Of a stretch of 64,000 bases of DNA, positions 22,371 to 37,100 are shown one piece after another. Both the position numbers and the translations under genes were made by a program. Within the stretch, counting starts at the first letter, position 1. Each line of letters starts with the position of its first letter. Below the pieces are notes generated by a model, which saw only the letters and a program-made list of their open reading frames with translations, was not told the origin of the DNA and ran no database searches. Where the stretch lies: NCBI RefSeq assembly GCF_965363235.1, contig NC_134843.1:95265795-95329794 (forward strand), written 5' to 3'. The stretch comes from Mytilus galloprovincialis. Lineage: Eukaryota > Mollusca > Bivalvia > Mytilida > Mytilidae.

Positions 22371-22585
22371 CTTAAAGGCAACAGTAGTATACTGCTGTTA
22401 AAAAGTCATAAATCGATTGAGAGAAAGCAAATCCGGGTTACAAACTAAAACAGAAGGAAACACATCATATATAAGAGGAAAACAACGAAACAACAGATCA
22501 ATGAAGTGCAACAAAAAACAAACGACAATGCAACATACACAGAAACGAACAATTACATACACCAGACATGAGTTTGGGGAATGTT
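22371..22585 (+). repeat. Dispersed repeat fragment
   Basis: AAGGCAACAGTAGTATACTG, CATAAATCGATTGAGAGAAA and ATAAGAGGAAAACAACGAAA form a block that I recall as recurring in mussel sequences. No gene. Confidence 0.4.
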
Positions 22586-22649
22586 AACAAATTCAAATTA
22601 CCTTTCTTTGCAATGCATGTTCCTAATCTAAAAGCAGTGTGCCTGTTCC

Positions 22650-23370
22650 GGACCATATCAGTATTTTGACCATACATGTATGGTCATGACCCTATGGGTA
22701 TATACTCATATGGTCAGGGTAATTAAGAAGTTTACAGTTAATACTCATCTCTTTATAAGGTAAGACCCTAAAAAAAAATAAGCAGTTACTGGTCTCAACA
22801 ATAGTAAACACATTTTATACCTATGGTCATTATCGATTTGTTATTACACAAGTTGAATGGCAACATGACGACTTGGTAAGATATTTCCAAAATTTCTAAA
22901 GAAATGTTATGGAATTCCCAAGGCCTCAGTATTACTGCACAAAGCTGCTAAGAAGGTTATAACTTTTCACTCGAAAGCAAAAAGTGTACCTGCGACACAT
23001 CGTGCTCAACCAAGACGTGCAAATGCAGAAAAGCTATGGTACTGATTCTACCGTGTGAAAATAAATTTCACTCAACGCATAAATACAAGAATACAATTAG
23101 TGATGATATTTATTGTTTATTTAGCCTTTGAATTATAAAGTTTATTGTATTTTTGAAACGGTTCTAATGCATATTTGAAAAAATACCAAATATGGTTCAA
23201 ATACTCATATGGTCTAGCCTGTTAATAACCAAACGAGTAAATACTCATATGGTCCGACCATACGCATAAAGTTGGAGCATCGGCATATGGTCCAAATACT
23301 CATATGGTGTGACAATAGGCGTAAGGTTGGACCATCCACATATGGTCCAAATACTCATATGATCTGGATT
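22650..23370 (+). repeat. ACTCATATGGTC motif array
   Basis: TACTCATATGGTC-type motifs occur at about 22707, 23204, 23246, 23297 and 23346. The last four are roughly 40-50 bases apart, separated by GGTTGGA(G/C)CATC and CATATGGTCCAAA. A CCATACATGTATGG palindrome is near 22671. Confidence 0.7.
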
Positions 23371-23631
23371 TTTTCTATACGTGGATGGGATTTATTACAT
23401 GCATATTCAGGACAAGATCCTATTCATGTGATACAAATCCTTGCTTAGACTGACATAGTGATACTGACCAGGATTTTTTTACAGTGCTAGTTCTCAGAAC
23501 TACAGATGGCAAGAAATATCAGGAAGTTATATGCTTCAATGTGAAATATAATGTTTTTGTTCACAGCTATCTCGGCCATTGCTATATAATAACTGAGCAG
23601 AAATAATAAATAAATCTTTCAGTAGATAAAT

Positions 23632-23637
23632 TTTATT
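23632..23637 (-). terminator. Polyadenylation signal of WDR88
   Basis: AATAAA on the - strand (TTTATT on +) about 50 bases downstream of the TGA stop at 23685-23687. This is the usual position for a cleavage/polyadenylation hexamer. Confidence 0.6.
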
Positions 23638-23684
23638 AAAAATAAATAAATGTATCACAGATAAGAGATAATTTCATTCATGGC

Positions 23685-25076
23685 TCATCCTTCATCAACC
23701 ATATTCATTATTTCTAACATAGTCTGTTCTCTGTTCTGCATCCTACAGAACACACATACTGAAACATCTTTGTAAGTTTCCAGTGAAGTTAATGAGAAAG
23801 GCTTCCCACACATAGAACACTGCAAATACAAAATACATAGGTTATCAATATGCAGTATACATATTGATGCATCATGAAAATGTGTTTATAGTATACATTT
23901 AAACTTTATACAAAAGCTAAAAAAAAATCTAACAAATCTATATATGTGGTACATAATTAATAGTCTAACCACAAATATTTTTTGAATATTCAGACCTAGA
24001 CATTGATTATTAAGGATCTTGTAGGAACTGAAAAGTTAGATACTGTGGATTCATTTTTATTCGTGGTATACCAATTTTCGTGGGTCACAGCGAACCACGA
24101 ATTTAAGAATTCAACGAAGAATAATCCCGAGAAATGTGTAGAGAGTCGGATGTTTATTTCCGGTTATGTTAGGCAGTTCTAGTATAGTGTTGACTAGCGA
24201 TAAACATTGTAACATAACACGTGTTTTTTATTGAAAGATGATACAAGTATTTGATTAAATCTATAATAAATTTATCGAATATCAGTGATAATTTACTTTT
24301 TAAAATTGATTAAAACTGCAAGTTGTTAATTACCATGTCATAGTTTGGTTTACCAGTGATTAAAAATCAATAGGATTAAGTACGGAGATATTGCCCGTAG
24401 GTAATATTGTTTATGACAGGAACATTTATTTTCACACCTTATACTTATATCACTGTTTATTATATCGCGATTAGGGAAATGAGCTTTCAATCATAAAGTT
24501 TTGAATGCCTTATAGAATTCAGACAAGAATTTATAAATTGTAAAACAAACAATTAATTAGTTGTCTCTGTCCATTATTGTAATCGAAGTTATCAATGAGC
24601 ACTTTAACCTAGAATGGCCAAGCGAGGATTTTGACAATTCAATGAATTCCTTCTTTTTTGTTTTGTTTTATTATTGATCAAACCAAGGAGGTTATTTGAT
24701 CTCCTAAATCAAAAGGAAATCCACGAATTACGTATCTAATTTTTTGGTGTTGTAATCAGCAATCCACGAATTTACGTATACCACGAAACGTCTTTTTTTT
24801 CTCTATCCACGAAAATTGATACCCACGAAAATAAATGAATCCACAGTATCTGGATAGGCACATGAGAATGGATAATATTTACATGTGCAAAATGAGATGT
24901 TGGTAAACTTAATGGGACAGTAACCCAATGACACAAAAACCATAAGACATCTAGAGTCAACAACCGAAAAAAAATGGTCCTTCATGGCTATTTATGAGAC
25001 ATACTCCATGACATGTCATTCCTCCATTGTTAAGTCTTTCCACTTTTCTGTGGAAAGACTTATTGTTTTTCTTCTG

Positions 25077-25118
<42 letters not shown>

Positions 25119-28100
25119 TTTTTTTTTTTCCGCCAACTTTTGTTCTTGCGATAAATGTTTGTTTCGCAATATGTCGCTTAGATATTTCTCATAAGGTATC
25201 GTATAGTTTATGCGCTTTTAAATTTTACCCTGCTAAGCCGAACCATTTTCTTTGTAAGAGTTATCTCCCCATTCACTGTTTATCATCTGTGTGCATCTCC
25301 TTCGTAACAAAAAAAGATAGCGACAAAATTCTTTTTACAAATTGTTCGTTACATCCTCAGTAATTTTTAGCGCATTTGGATCGAAGCGATTCGATGAAAT
25401 TTTATAGGAGTTATCTACCTTTACAAAATAAATTTGTCGGTATGTTTATATAACTCATCAACAGTTAACCGTATAACCCTAGAATGTTTTTATTTGAGTC
25501 CCCTAGGTCCCAACTTAGAAAATGAGGTCAAGGTCAAAGGTCAAGGTCAAGTTCTCAATTGTGACTTTTGCTTGTTTTTGCATTTTCTCCGACACTTTGA
25601 GAGATACATGTAAAAGAACAAGTGCAAAATGTCAGCTTTATTGGAATGAAGATATGCTACATTTAGTCTTATACAATTAAATGGCATCTTATAGGAGTTG
25701 GTGCCCCTGAAATGTCTTGATATGAAGTTATTTGATTATAACTTCAATTAAGTTCATTATAAAGACATTTGACCTTATACAAAAGGTTAAGTGACAAATG
25801 ACCTTGAAAAATGGCTACCGGAAGTGACCTTTAGAAAACCGGAAGTAGCTTTTTTTGCAACTTTTTCACATAAAAGTACTCAGAATCCATAATATTTGTC
25901 ATATAGATACATGAACAGATTACTGAAGACTAAAAATGACTTTCAACAAACCGGAAGTGGCCAATTATCTCCCATTCTACATACAAAAGTATATAGAAAC
26001 TATATATTTTTGGAATCAGTGTGAAAGAAGCTATCATATGAGACCGGATGTGACATTCATTTCACCGGAAGTAGCATATTATCTCCCTTATATCACTCAA
26101 AAAGATAATTAATCCATCATTTATCGCATCAGTATAAAGAAACTACCTTCTTATCCAAATTGCTTTGGTTTGGAAAGACTTTCAATTGTTCTCTGAACAA
26201 TTGGTTTTTAATTTGTATATGTAGTTGCTTTTATCAGCAAAGTCATTCATAAGTAAAAAGTAGGTTGTGGTGACTTAATTCTAAATAGACCTTCTGTATC
26301 CTTAAGACATAATCATTTTTAAAACATGATTCCTCAATGAATTCTTTTAATGGTGTAAAATTTATTTTGGTTGGAAGGAAAATCATCAAAAACAATGTAT
26401 AAACTAATAAAAGGAGTGGGTCCGGTAAGGGCCAATTTTGGCCTCAAATTTCAGGTTCATCTGATGAAAGATTTTGGACTCTTTTTAAACACGTAAGTGT
26501 CTATTTCAGTTGATACAATTAGTTAATGTGAAAGATTTTAAATGATTCACTCATTAAAAACACTCTGATTCTAGCTTAAATATGAAAAATCTATCAAAAA
26601 TGCCAAAAAAATGTCACTTTTCAGATGGTTTTTGTCAAAAATGAAAGTGGCCGCATCCCTATTCATCCTCAACCTTTATAAATGTTATGAATTATCATTA
26701 AATACAACTTACATTTCAATATTAAGAATGAATAAAGGGTTGCGCTTTAGCGCATGATACACCCGTTGCTCTTTTAACTTGTCTTTATGCTTTAAATGAA
26801 TTTATATGATCAACTAGAAATATATATACAAATCAAAAGGGATGTTACATTAATATATTCACCAAAGTTTCATAAAATCCCCCTTTTTTAAGTATAAAAA
26901 TTCATTACTTAAGAAAACGTAAAATCTAAAATTTATAAGAATGGAAAGGGAGCTTATGTCAATAGATATAAACAATTTATCAAAGTCGCATAAAATTTTG
27001 TGAAAGTGTTAGTTATTGTCCCAAAATTGGAAAATCCCCCCTTTTTTAAGCATAAAAATTCATAACACGGAAATGTAAAATCTGAAATTTATAAAAATTG
27101 AAAGGGAGCTTACATCAATAGATATAAACAATAAAAATTGAAAGGGAGCTTACATCAATAGATATAAACAATTCACCAAAGTTTCATGGACATTGGTGAA
27201 AGCCTTTTTGAGTTATTGTCCGAAGTGTTGAAAATCCCCCTTTTTTTTTATGAATAAAGCCCCATAAATCCAAAACTTAAAATCTGAAATTTATAAAAAT
27301 TGAAAGGGAGCTTACATCAATAGAGTGTTGAAAATCCCCCTTTTTTTATGAATAAAGCCCCATAAATCCAAAACTTGAAATCTGAAATTTATAAAAATTG
27401 AAAGGGAGCTTACATCAATAGATATAAACAATTCACCAAAGTTTCATGGACATTGGTGAAAGCCTTTTTGAGTTATTGTCCGAAGTGTTGAAAATCCCCC
27501 CTTTTTTATGAATAAAGCCCTATAAATCCAAAACTTAAAATCTGAAATTAAAAAAAAAACGAAAGGGAGCTTACGTCAATAAATATAAACAATTCACTTA
27601 AGTTTCATGGAAATTGGTGAAAGTGTTTTTGAGTTATTGTCCTAAGTGTGGACGACGGACGGACGGACAGACGGACGGACAGACGGACGGACGGAAAACG
27701 GTATACCATAATACGTCCCGTCTAAAAGACGACGGGCGTATAAAAAGAATGCGGCCACATTCATTTAAGTCGGAAACCGTCTAAAATTTAACTGTAATGC
27801 TATAATTGTGAAGATTTCAGTAATTTAGCATGACTTAATGTTGCTAGTACCCAATATATGTGCATTGTATTGTCAAAAACAGCCCATATTAAGATAGTAG
27901 AAGCATTTTACTTTCCAATTAATAACTTAAAGTTTACAGTTTATCAATTTTTGTAAAACTGCTATATTTGGGGGCCAAAAAGGGGTCTTACTGGACCTAC
28001 TCCTTTCATATCCCTTGGACTTTTCGGAGTGAGGTGATAATGAATTACCTTAATGATTTTTAGACCAATAGCTTTCCTTCTTTCTAATACAACAGGTAAT

Positions 28101-31100
28101 TTATCAGCTTCTTCTACATTCCATATTCTTATTGTTCTATCCTGTAAAAAAATATTTACCATATTAGGATCTCACAGTATAATTAACATACAGTTAATTT
28201 CCTATGGCCCAATTTGAACAAAATCTTGTTCTCAATAGTCAAATATTGGCCTAATTGTTAACATACTAGCTTTAATCTTCTTTTCAATAATTAAATGTAA
28301 GTAAGTTATGTAATGGAAAACAGTCTAATTTGACTTAATCTTTACCATATCAACAATAAACTACAATTTAATTTTAAGCTGCAGTTATGGGTAAATGTCA
28401 TAAGCTAAACACATTGACATTCCCTAGAAACATTCACTTGCATTTGTAAAACATACAGGTATACCAAAAGATTCACAAAATATAATTAATTATGATGAAA
28501 AAGACAAATTATCTAATCATACATACTTTAGAACATGATAAAACAGTTTTCTGATCACTACCAAAACACACATCTTCTACCCAGTCGTCATGACCCTGTA
28601 AATAAATTATATCATTCACTATAAATACATCAATGAAGAGTCTTTATTTTGATATAATGGTAAGCTATAAATCATTGACTCAACCCATATGTTGAGAAAA
28701 CAGCAGCAAAAGATCAAAAGAGAGTACACATGTTAAGCTATCACATGATACAGTTAAGTGATAGGATTTCTCATAGTATGAATTACAGCAAACCTCTAAA
28801 AAAAACTTTTTCTATGGAATGCACCTGGAATAAATTAGATCATCACTTAGCTGGTGCTCATTTTTTGCATTGCTAAGCTGTCATCAGGTACAGAGTTTAA
28901 GCTTTATACAATTTGGGACAGAGATTCATCTGTTAAGTGAACCCTTAAAATAGCCATATCTAAGGGAAATGGAACAATATATCTTTACACTTAGTGTAAT
29001 TACTTCCCCTTCTCAATAAAAATCACCTTTGAGAAGATTTATATGATTCAGTCTAATTTTAGTTCTTTTTGAATTTTACTTCTAATAAAATATGTTTTCT
29101 ATCTTTATTGATCACTTGTTTATATCAGTAAATGTACCTGAAGTTTGACTTTCTGCACTCTGTTATCAACATCCCAAACACACACTGTGGAATCGTAAGA
29201 CCCTGTAACTAACTGTAAACCTAAAAATAAACACAATTTATCAAGGAAAACCAATAGGAAAATATTATTAATCATATATAGGCTAATAATGGTTAACCAT
29301 TACCTCAAACTGATATTTTATGCTAAGATTTTTTCCTATGTAACTACATTTGAAAATTTACAGATTTATCTCCCTTTACCTATATTTTCACTTTATTTTT
29401 ATACATTTGGCATAAAAATTATTTCACCTACTTCATAATTTCTTTCCTTTTCTGTTTTTAATCTCCTTTAGATATTGTTTTTTTTTACAAAAAATAATTA
29501 TATTTTCCAGTATTCTGAGTTTAATGGAGTGAAAAATGGTGACCTACCATCCGGACTAAATGAACACGAACTAACAGAACCATCATGGCTGCCACATAAT
29601 TGTCCAGGGCCTTTTGATCTATAAATAAAAAAAGTAGAATTTAAACTATATGATCTTGGGCAAAGAGTGGCTGTCCTTCTTCTGCAGTCAACTCTCACTT
29701 AATCATAAGTATGACTGAACATTCATTAATTGAGAATAAGCAATTTTGGGGAAAAAAAACCTTTCATTTACGGTATGCCGATTAATGTGAATTCTTCAGT
29801 AGTTTACATAGAACATAATAAGAAACAGACCTGATGTACTATCCGATATTTCATGTTGTTTTGTTTATATATCACAAGCAAGTGGCTCACCTCCTGCTTC
29901 AATCCAGTTTTATATTGTCACATGACTTGTTAATATATCTATTTGTGAATAGTATATATTACATATGATACATTCATCAAAATTCTTTTAAAGAATCTCC
30001 CATTGCCACACAAGATCACTTAACAGGAACTTTTATCTCAGCAACGCTGGGGATGTTTTTCTGGGCCATGGTTTACAAATCCAAATTGACCATTTACTTC
30101 CCTTTAGGAGCTTATGAACAACTCACCTCACAAGCTTTATACGATCCTTAGTTTGCTAGCCAACCTTTTCTAATCATAATTGAATTTGAAGGTTTTAATG
30201 AAGATATATAGGAATAGATTACCTGTAACTTCCTGTAGCTATATCCCAGATATTAACAGTTTTATCCCAGGAACCAGTCGCAAACTTTCTCTCATCATGA
30301 CTGATATCACAGCATGATATAATATTGATATGTCCTCTGCAAGAAAAGTAACAATGATAAATTTTACTATTTATTTTTAATATTTTAATACAGTATCATA
30401 TATCAAATACACTTGAATTAACATCATATAGTTCTGATAAAATCATTTTATTTTACTCTGATATGTAAATTCTAAAACTGCCTTACAGTATCAGAAATAC
30501 AATCAGTAAAAACAAAACTCAAGATTTCATACCTGCATGGTCACATTAAAATACTTATTTCAAAATAGATTTTAGAAAACTTTCGCCTGTGCCAAGTCAA
30601 GAGCCTTTAATTCAGTTGTTGTTGTTTGTCCTATTGGGGCATTTTATTACTTGTTGTGTGGTAAGGGTTTTGCCTATTGTGAAATCTGTACATGTACTGT
30701 GAGTTACAGACCTCTAGTTGTTAACTTCTATCTCATTTAGTCTTTGGTGGAGAGTTGTCGTATTGGAAATTACATCACACATACTAATTTTATATAATTA
30801 TATATTAGACTATTACATAATACTTAGTTCAATTCATCTGTCTGAAATCAATGTCAATGATTTAGCAACTTTTTACTACTTACTGTACAGTAATAGTGAC
30901 TTTTAAGGTCTTTAGATCATAGAATTTGGCAGTTTTATCCATGGAGGTTGTAATAATCTTATCATCACCAGGAGCAAACATACACTTGGTAATGGTACTG
31001 GTATGAATGTCTGAAATAAAATTAAATGTAGGTTGGATTATCTTAAGCTTGTACCAAAGCACATAATAATGTTCATGTCACTACTTTAAAGAATCCTAGG

Positions 31101-34100
31101 ATAAACTTGTAGAAATCAATCTTGGTCTTCTGTATAGAGCAAGTTTGGCATCTTAATAAGATTACATAATTTCTACACTCTCAATAGTTTAATTCAAATA
31201 TTCAACATAAATAAGGCTGTTAGTTTTCTTGTTTGAATTGTTTTTCATTGTCATTTCCGGGCCTATATAGTGAACTATGCAGTATGGGCTTTGCTCATTG
31301 TTCAAGGCCGTGCAGTTACCTATAGTTGTTAATTTTTGGGTCTTTTGGTCTCTTGTGGAGAGTTGTCTCATTGGCATTCATACCACATCTTTTTTTTTTA
31401 TATTGGCAAGCCAAACACTAAAATAAAAAAAATAAAGGGCTTGATACACACACTCTCCTTTTCCTTAAAATAAGACAAGCTAATTGCATAAAATATTAAC
31501 TGTTTCTTTGTTGGATTTATAGATGACATATCTTTTACATTCATTTTACTTGTTATCATGGTTATTTTAATTTAACATTTCAACAAAATAGTAAATACAA
31601 TCATTAACTAGATACTTGTCCAACTCAGATATCCTGGGTAATTTTGAGATTCAATCAATTTCAATGAGTAGTTAACATTCTGAATTGTCTTGAATCAAAA
31701 TGAATTACAGATTTTTTGGTACATACCGTCAACATTATGTATGAGATCTCCTGTATTAGAGTCCCAGATTTTAACCGTGTTATCCAAGTCTGATCCAGAA
31801 ACCACATATTTTCCATCATGTGAAAAATTACAACTTGTCACAATACCAGCATGTTGTCCTGACCACTGCAAGAAATTAAAGTTTTCATATTTTTCTTTTC
31901 TTTTGTAGTACCTACTCAATAATTGCAATCTTTCAGAAATAGGCTGATTAAAAGATTGGGGATGAACACCACTTTCAGCACCATTGTGCTATTTTGTGGC
32001 AGTCATTTTTTATTGATAGACCAGGAAGACAGAGTGCCTGGAGAAAACCACAACCTTTAGTAGATTTTGGAATAAGGTGGAGATACTTAAGTAGTCCACA
32101 TTTACAAACAAGATAATTACTTAACTACATTTCTTCGTACTCAAAATAGAAATATATTAAATCATAGTGACATTTATTTTACAGCACCTCTAGCTGATTC
32201 AGTTTGTTTACTATTATAACCCAGATCGTGGTGACATTTAGCCTTACAGAGCCTCCAGTTAATTCAGTTTATTTTAAAACCAGTTAACTCACCACACAAT
32301 TTCCTGATTCAATATCCCAAACAGCAACTTTCTTATCCCATCCACAACTAACAAATCTGGAAATAATGAATAATCTTAGTAACATTCAATATCCCAACAT
32401 ACAATGGTTATTATGATTGATAGGTATTCCTTCACATTTATAAAATTTAGATAAGATCATCATATCTAAAAATATGTAAAGATTTTGTTATTGCTATTTT
32501 TGTTGTGTGGTTGCTGTCAGATTAATGTATACTCTCCTTTTATTTATATTCTAATCAGTAAACTATATCTATGCTACACCACTCATGTTTGATTGTGTTG
32601 ATGGGTTGCTGTCTCAATGATATATACTACACTGTTCACATCTACTTTAACTCATAACTATAAAAATATAGCTAACTCCATGTATTTTATAAATTTGTTG
32701 ACGTTGAAATATAATGAACTTTTTCTGTTGAAATAATACTGAACTTTTGCAGTTGCAATATTACTAAACTCATAATAATAAATACATAAAATTGAGAATG
32801 ATATTTTAAAATGCTACGACTCCATGATTATTCAATACTAATATTCTTTTGTTATAAATAATGTAACAGTAGATATAGATTTCATTTGTTACCTTCTTCC
32901 ATTGTCATTGACATTAGCTTGTGATATAATGCTATCATGACATCTTGTATAGTTATGGAGAACTTCTCCTGTCTCTACGTCCCAAATCTTGATTGACTTG
33001 TCATCTGAGGCAGAGAGGATTTTCTTATCATTGTCAATGTATTTACAACTTCTTACTGTGTCTAAATGTCCACGGAAAACTTTTATTCTTAGCTGAAAAA
33101 GAAAATTACATACATGTACATATAAAAATAGGGAGGGCAGTCAGGGGTACTACTTGTACAAGTTATTTTTATTTACTTGAAGAAGTAAAAAAAAACATAC
33201 ACATCTATAAGTAAATAAATAATGTTTAAATAATCTCCCCTTAATTTTCTCAAAAATTTACTTCTATAAGTAAATTTTTCTTACAATCCCACAAAAGTCC
33301 TCAAGTTTTGAGATGTAAATTCATGCCTTCATTGATTTTTCCCAGGTTTGCTCAATTTTTTTTATTAGAGTTCAATGTTTCATCTCGCTAATTCAACAAA
33401 GAGACTGATTGGCAAAGATCCTAAGTATTTCCGCAAGGCCTTCAAAATTGCTCCTTGGGGACTTGTAAATGAGCAGTGTTCTGAAGTTAACAGACAAATG
33501 GGATTTTCAATGTCCTTATCGCTAATCCCGGCTGACCCGGCCGCTTGAACTTTTGACGCATACAACAATCACTTTTCCATTGTGGCGTCAGATATTTTGT
33601 TTTGTGACGTCAAAATTTTACGGGAACCTGTGTGATATTCAGTAATGGCGGACAAATAGCGATAAGGTGTATAATATTGACCGTTACATTTGAGAGATAT
33701 TGTAGAAACTTATTACACTTTTTAATTTTCGGTCTTTTATTTTGATAAAGGTACAGCACTGACGAGAAGATTGCATAAAGTAAAACATGGACATATGTGT
33801 CCCTCCGTCAGGAAGAGACTTAAACTTGGAATAGCCCAAACAAATTATGTTCAAATCAAATTTTGATATCTAAACCTGAGCTAAATCTTCGTGTTCCCAA
33901 GTTGCCGTGGTTCGGCCAGCCTCGCTCTCATCTTGTACTATTTCAACTGATAATTCTTCTTCATCCATTGTCCATATGCAATGTTTTTTTCTCACATTTC
34001 ATAAGTGTGTTTAGAAAATTTTCGCGTCCCTGGTTTCCTATCGGAAATAAGAATAAATATTGACGTAAAATATGTTAATTTTATTTCATTTATATTTGTA

Positions 34101-37100
34101 GCTTTATTTCAAGAATTATCACAAAACTAAAATGAAAATAAAACTGAAATTCTGAATAAAATGTAATTTGACGAATATTATTGTTTACGACAACGACAAT
34201 CTGACCTTGAACTTTCACAAAATCGAAAATGGACGAGCCTCTGGATCCAGATGGACTCTTAGGTGGGTAAAATAAGGATCATGTTTTAATGATAGAAGAA
34301 GAAACAATTATATTTTGCACAAATCAAGCTATATGCTTCACATATCATTTAAGTTTGAAAGGATTGCTGGTACACTACAGCTTTCTTTCTAAATTTGATG
34401 TTTAGTCGGACCAACTCTCAAAGGTGCAGAAATTATCCAGCAAAGATTATTTACAATTTCTTATGTTACAGGTTAAAAGAAATATTAAACAGTTAAAATG
34501 CAGTTATAAATAACAAATTAATATGGTTGGCAATACCATTCTTAACCCATGGTCTTGAATATATAGTAATGTGATGTGAAAACATTTATAATGTTAAAAT
34601 AAGAGATGTGATATAATACACCGTATCACTATTTGTCTGCTATTACTGGATTTCACAAAAGTTCCAGTAAATTTTGACGTCATGATAGAAAATATCTGAC
34701 ACCGCAATAGAAAAGTGACTGTTGTATGAAGTTAACCTTTTCAACGCTATACACGGCATATGCCGCGATGACATACGCCGTCCGCCACTGCTAAAGACAA
34801 TGGATTTTTCATAAGGACTCTTAAAATAAACCATTCGGTTTTCATTCGGGTCCTCTCTAATTTTTCCTTGTATGAATCGAGGATATGCAAGGTCTCATTT
34901 GCGCTTGAAATCCCGGCAATTTTTATTGTAAAATCATGCAGTAGAAGGAAAATTGAAGGAAAATAAAAACAAATATTTTGACAAATGCAAATGGCGGAAA
35001 TCGGAAGCGAAGCTGTAAATATGGAAATATTTCAGCATTTCTATGGCGAAACTGACGACGAGGATTAGTTAAAAGGTTTCTTGTTATCTCAATGTGTGTA
35101 TTACATTCAATTCGTGTGGGAAATATGATTTGATCGATCATAACGAGACGTAGAAAAAGGGGGGAAAACGGAGGTCTACTGAAAATTTTGAGGACTGAGC
35201 CACTGATTTGTGCCACGATTACATAATACGTTGTGCAGGGTTTTCAATAAGTTTTGAAGTAACTGATTATAGGTGAAAACTAGCAGATCAAGCGAGGGGT
35301 CCAGGGGGCCGCTCAGGCTCCCGGTCAGGTCGAGGGCGAAGCCCTGTGTAGGGTCCAGGGGTGCAACGCCCCCCGGAAGCTCCTGGGTTTTAAGGAAAAG
35401 GAGATAGGTCAAATTAATCAAAAATAACTTGTAATGTTGGCATTTTTTTCAATGCTGTACCTTTGATGAGTTACCAGAAAGCATAAAAAAAAAGTTTTGA
35501 AAATGTGTAGTACAAGGATTAAATCATAAATTTCAATCCTCTTGGTTCAGTGTTTTTTCCTGCAAGACACTGACTGTGTCTGTCACAAGAAAATATATTA
35601 TTATATTTCATGAATAAATATTATAATTTAACATAGGCTGCACCCATACATCATACCATATTTTCATTTTGACTGAGATGTTTTTATGTGTAACAGTATA
35701 AATATTTACATTCTAATTTATATTTTTTTATGACTATCAATGAGAAACATTCATGGCTTAGCTCCACTGACAATAAAAAATCTACCCATGTATTTTGAGG
35801 GACAAAAGTTATCATGCTTAACAGGCTCTGTCTATTTTTGGAATAGGATTTTGTTGGTTTATCATTCTACAATTTTGTTTAACTGCAAGTTTCCTCCTGT
35901 GTTTAGTTCCTATCAATGTTTCCACTGCTTTTGGTATAACATTGGATTTTTTAGACTGTCCATATCAGGACCATTTATACAAACATGCATAATTTTCATA
36001 CAGGCTTGGAGCATGTTTTTAGATAATCGATTTCTAAGTACATGTACAAATGTATATACAATTTTTTCTTTTATTTCAAAAGAAGGGCCACTGGGCAGGT
36101 ATACATTTGATTTATGGTAAAAATGAAGAGTGCTTTTAAGAGGCTCTATCACTTGAAAACAAGAAAATGAAAATCACTTGATGAAAATAATGTGATGTCT
36201 GCTTTTACGAGACAAGACATTGCTCCTTATTTCATTTCATGGTAGGACGACGATCATGCACTTCATGAACATTACCTGAAATCACTGATCTCCAGACCTA
36301 TAAAGGAGGTGAAGATCATATACAGAATTACCCAGGAGGGTGTCTCAATATTTGATTACAAATGTCATAGAACAAACCTTTTTTTCGCTTTGTTGTTGAT
36401 TGAAAAAAATCTGAAAACTTTTTCTTTATTGACTGGTTACAAAATTTCGTTATTACTACAAATGCATACATTTCCTGGTTTCAGTACAAAATCTTATAGT
36501 ACTTTGCAGCTAAATCTATATTTTACCGGAAATTCAATTTTATAAACCAATCAGAAATGCCGTTATATATCTCTCTAGATTGTCCTAGATAGTGACCGAC
36601 GATCTAAAACTAAAAGTATATTTTTTTGACATCAGAAAAACAACCGATGGGGATTTGATTATAAACGACCATTTCAATCGGCAATCGGCTCTTAATGAAT
36701 ACGCTGGTTGTGTATGGTACAATACGCTATGGAATTGAGCAATAGGTGTCTTCTTTATTATATGGCAGATAAAAAACAAAATAGATGAAGACTAAAAGTA
36801 GTTTTTATTCAAAATTCAACACAAATGTAATAAATTACACCTTTTACCTGTTAATTACCTGAAAATGCAGGTAACCTGATAGAAATTTTACTGAAATAAC
36901 TGTCTAACATTACAGTTTATACTCTCCTGAGCATTTTTCATGCAATAACTTTCTCTGTATCTCTTATAATAAAAAAGATACAACAGTCTGAAAAGGAAAA
37001 TACTGTTCTAATGAATGAACACAAAAAAAATGCAGCAGCAGCAGCCATTTTTCTATTTTTTTGTGTAGCGTTGAAAGGGTTAAGTTCAAGCGGGACAGAT

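Noticed and set aside
25077-25130. Poly-Asn protein on the - strand
   Set aside because: It is the ATT microsatellite read backwards.
35740-36120. 126-codon + frame in the shared intron, with a 79-codon - frame over it
   Set aside because: Both strands are open over part of it, no domain or splice support was seen and the composition is hydrophobic A+T-rich noise.
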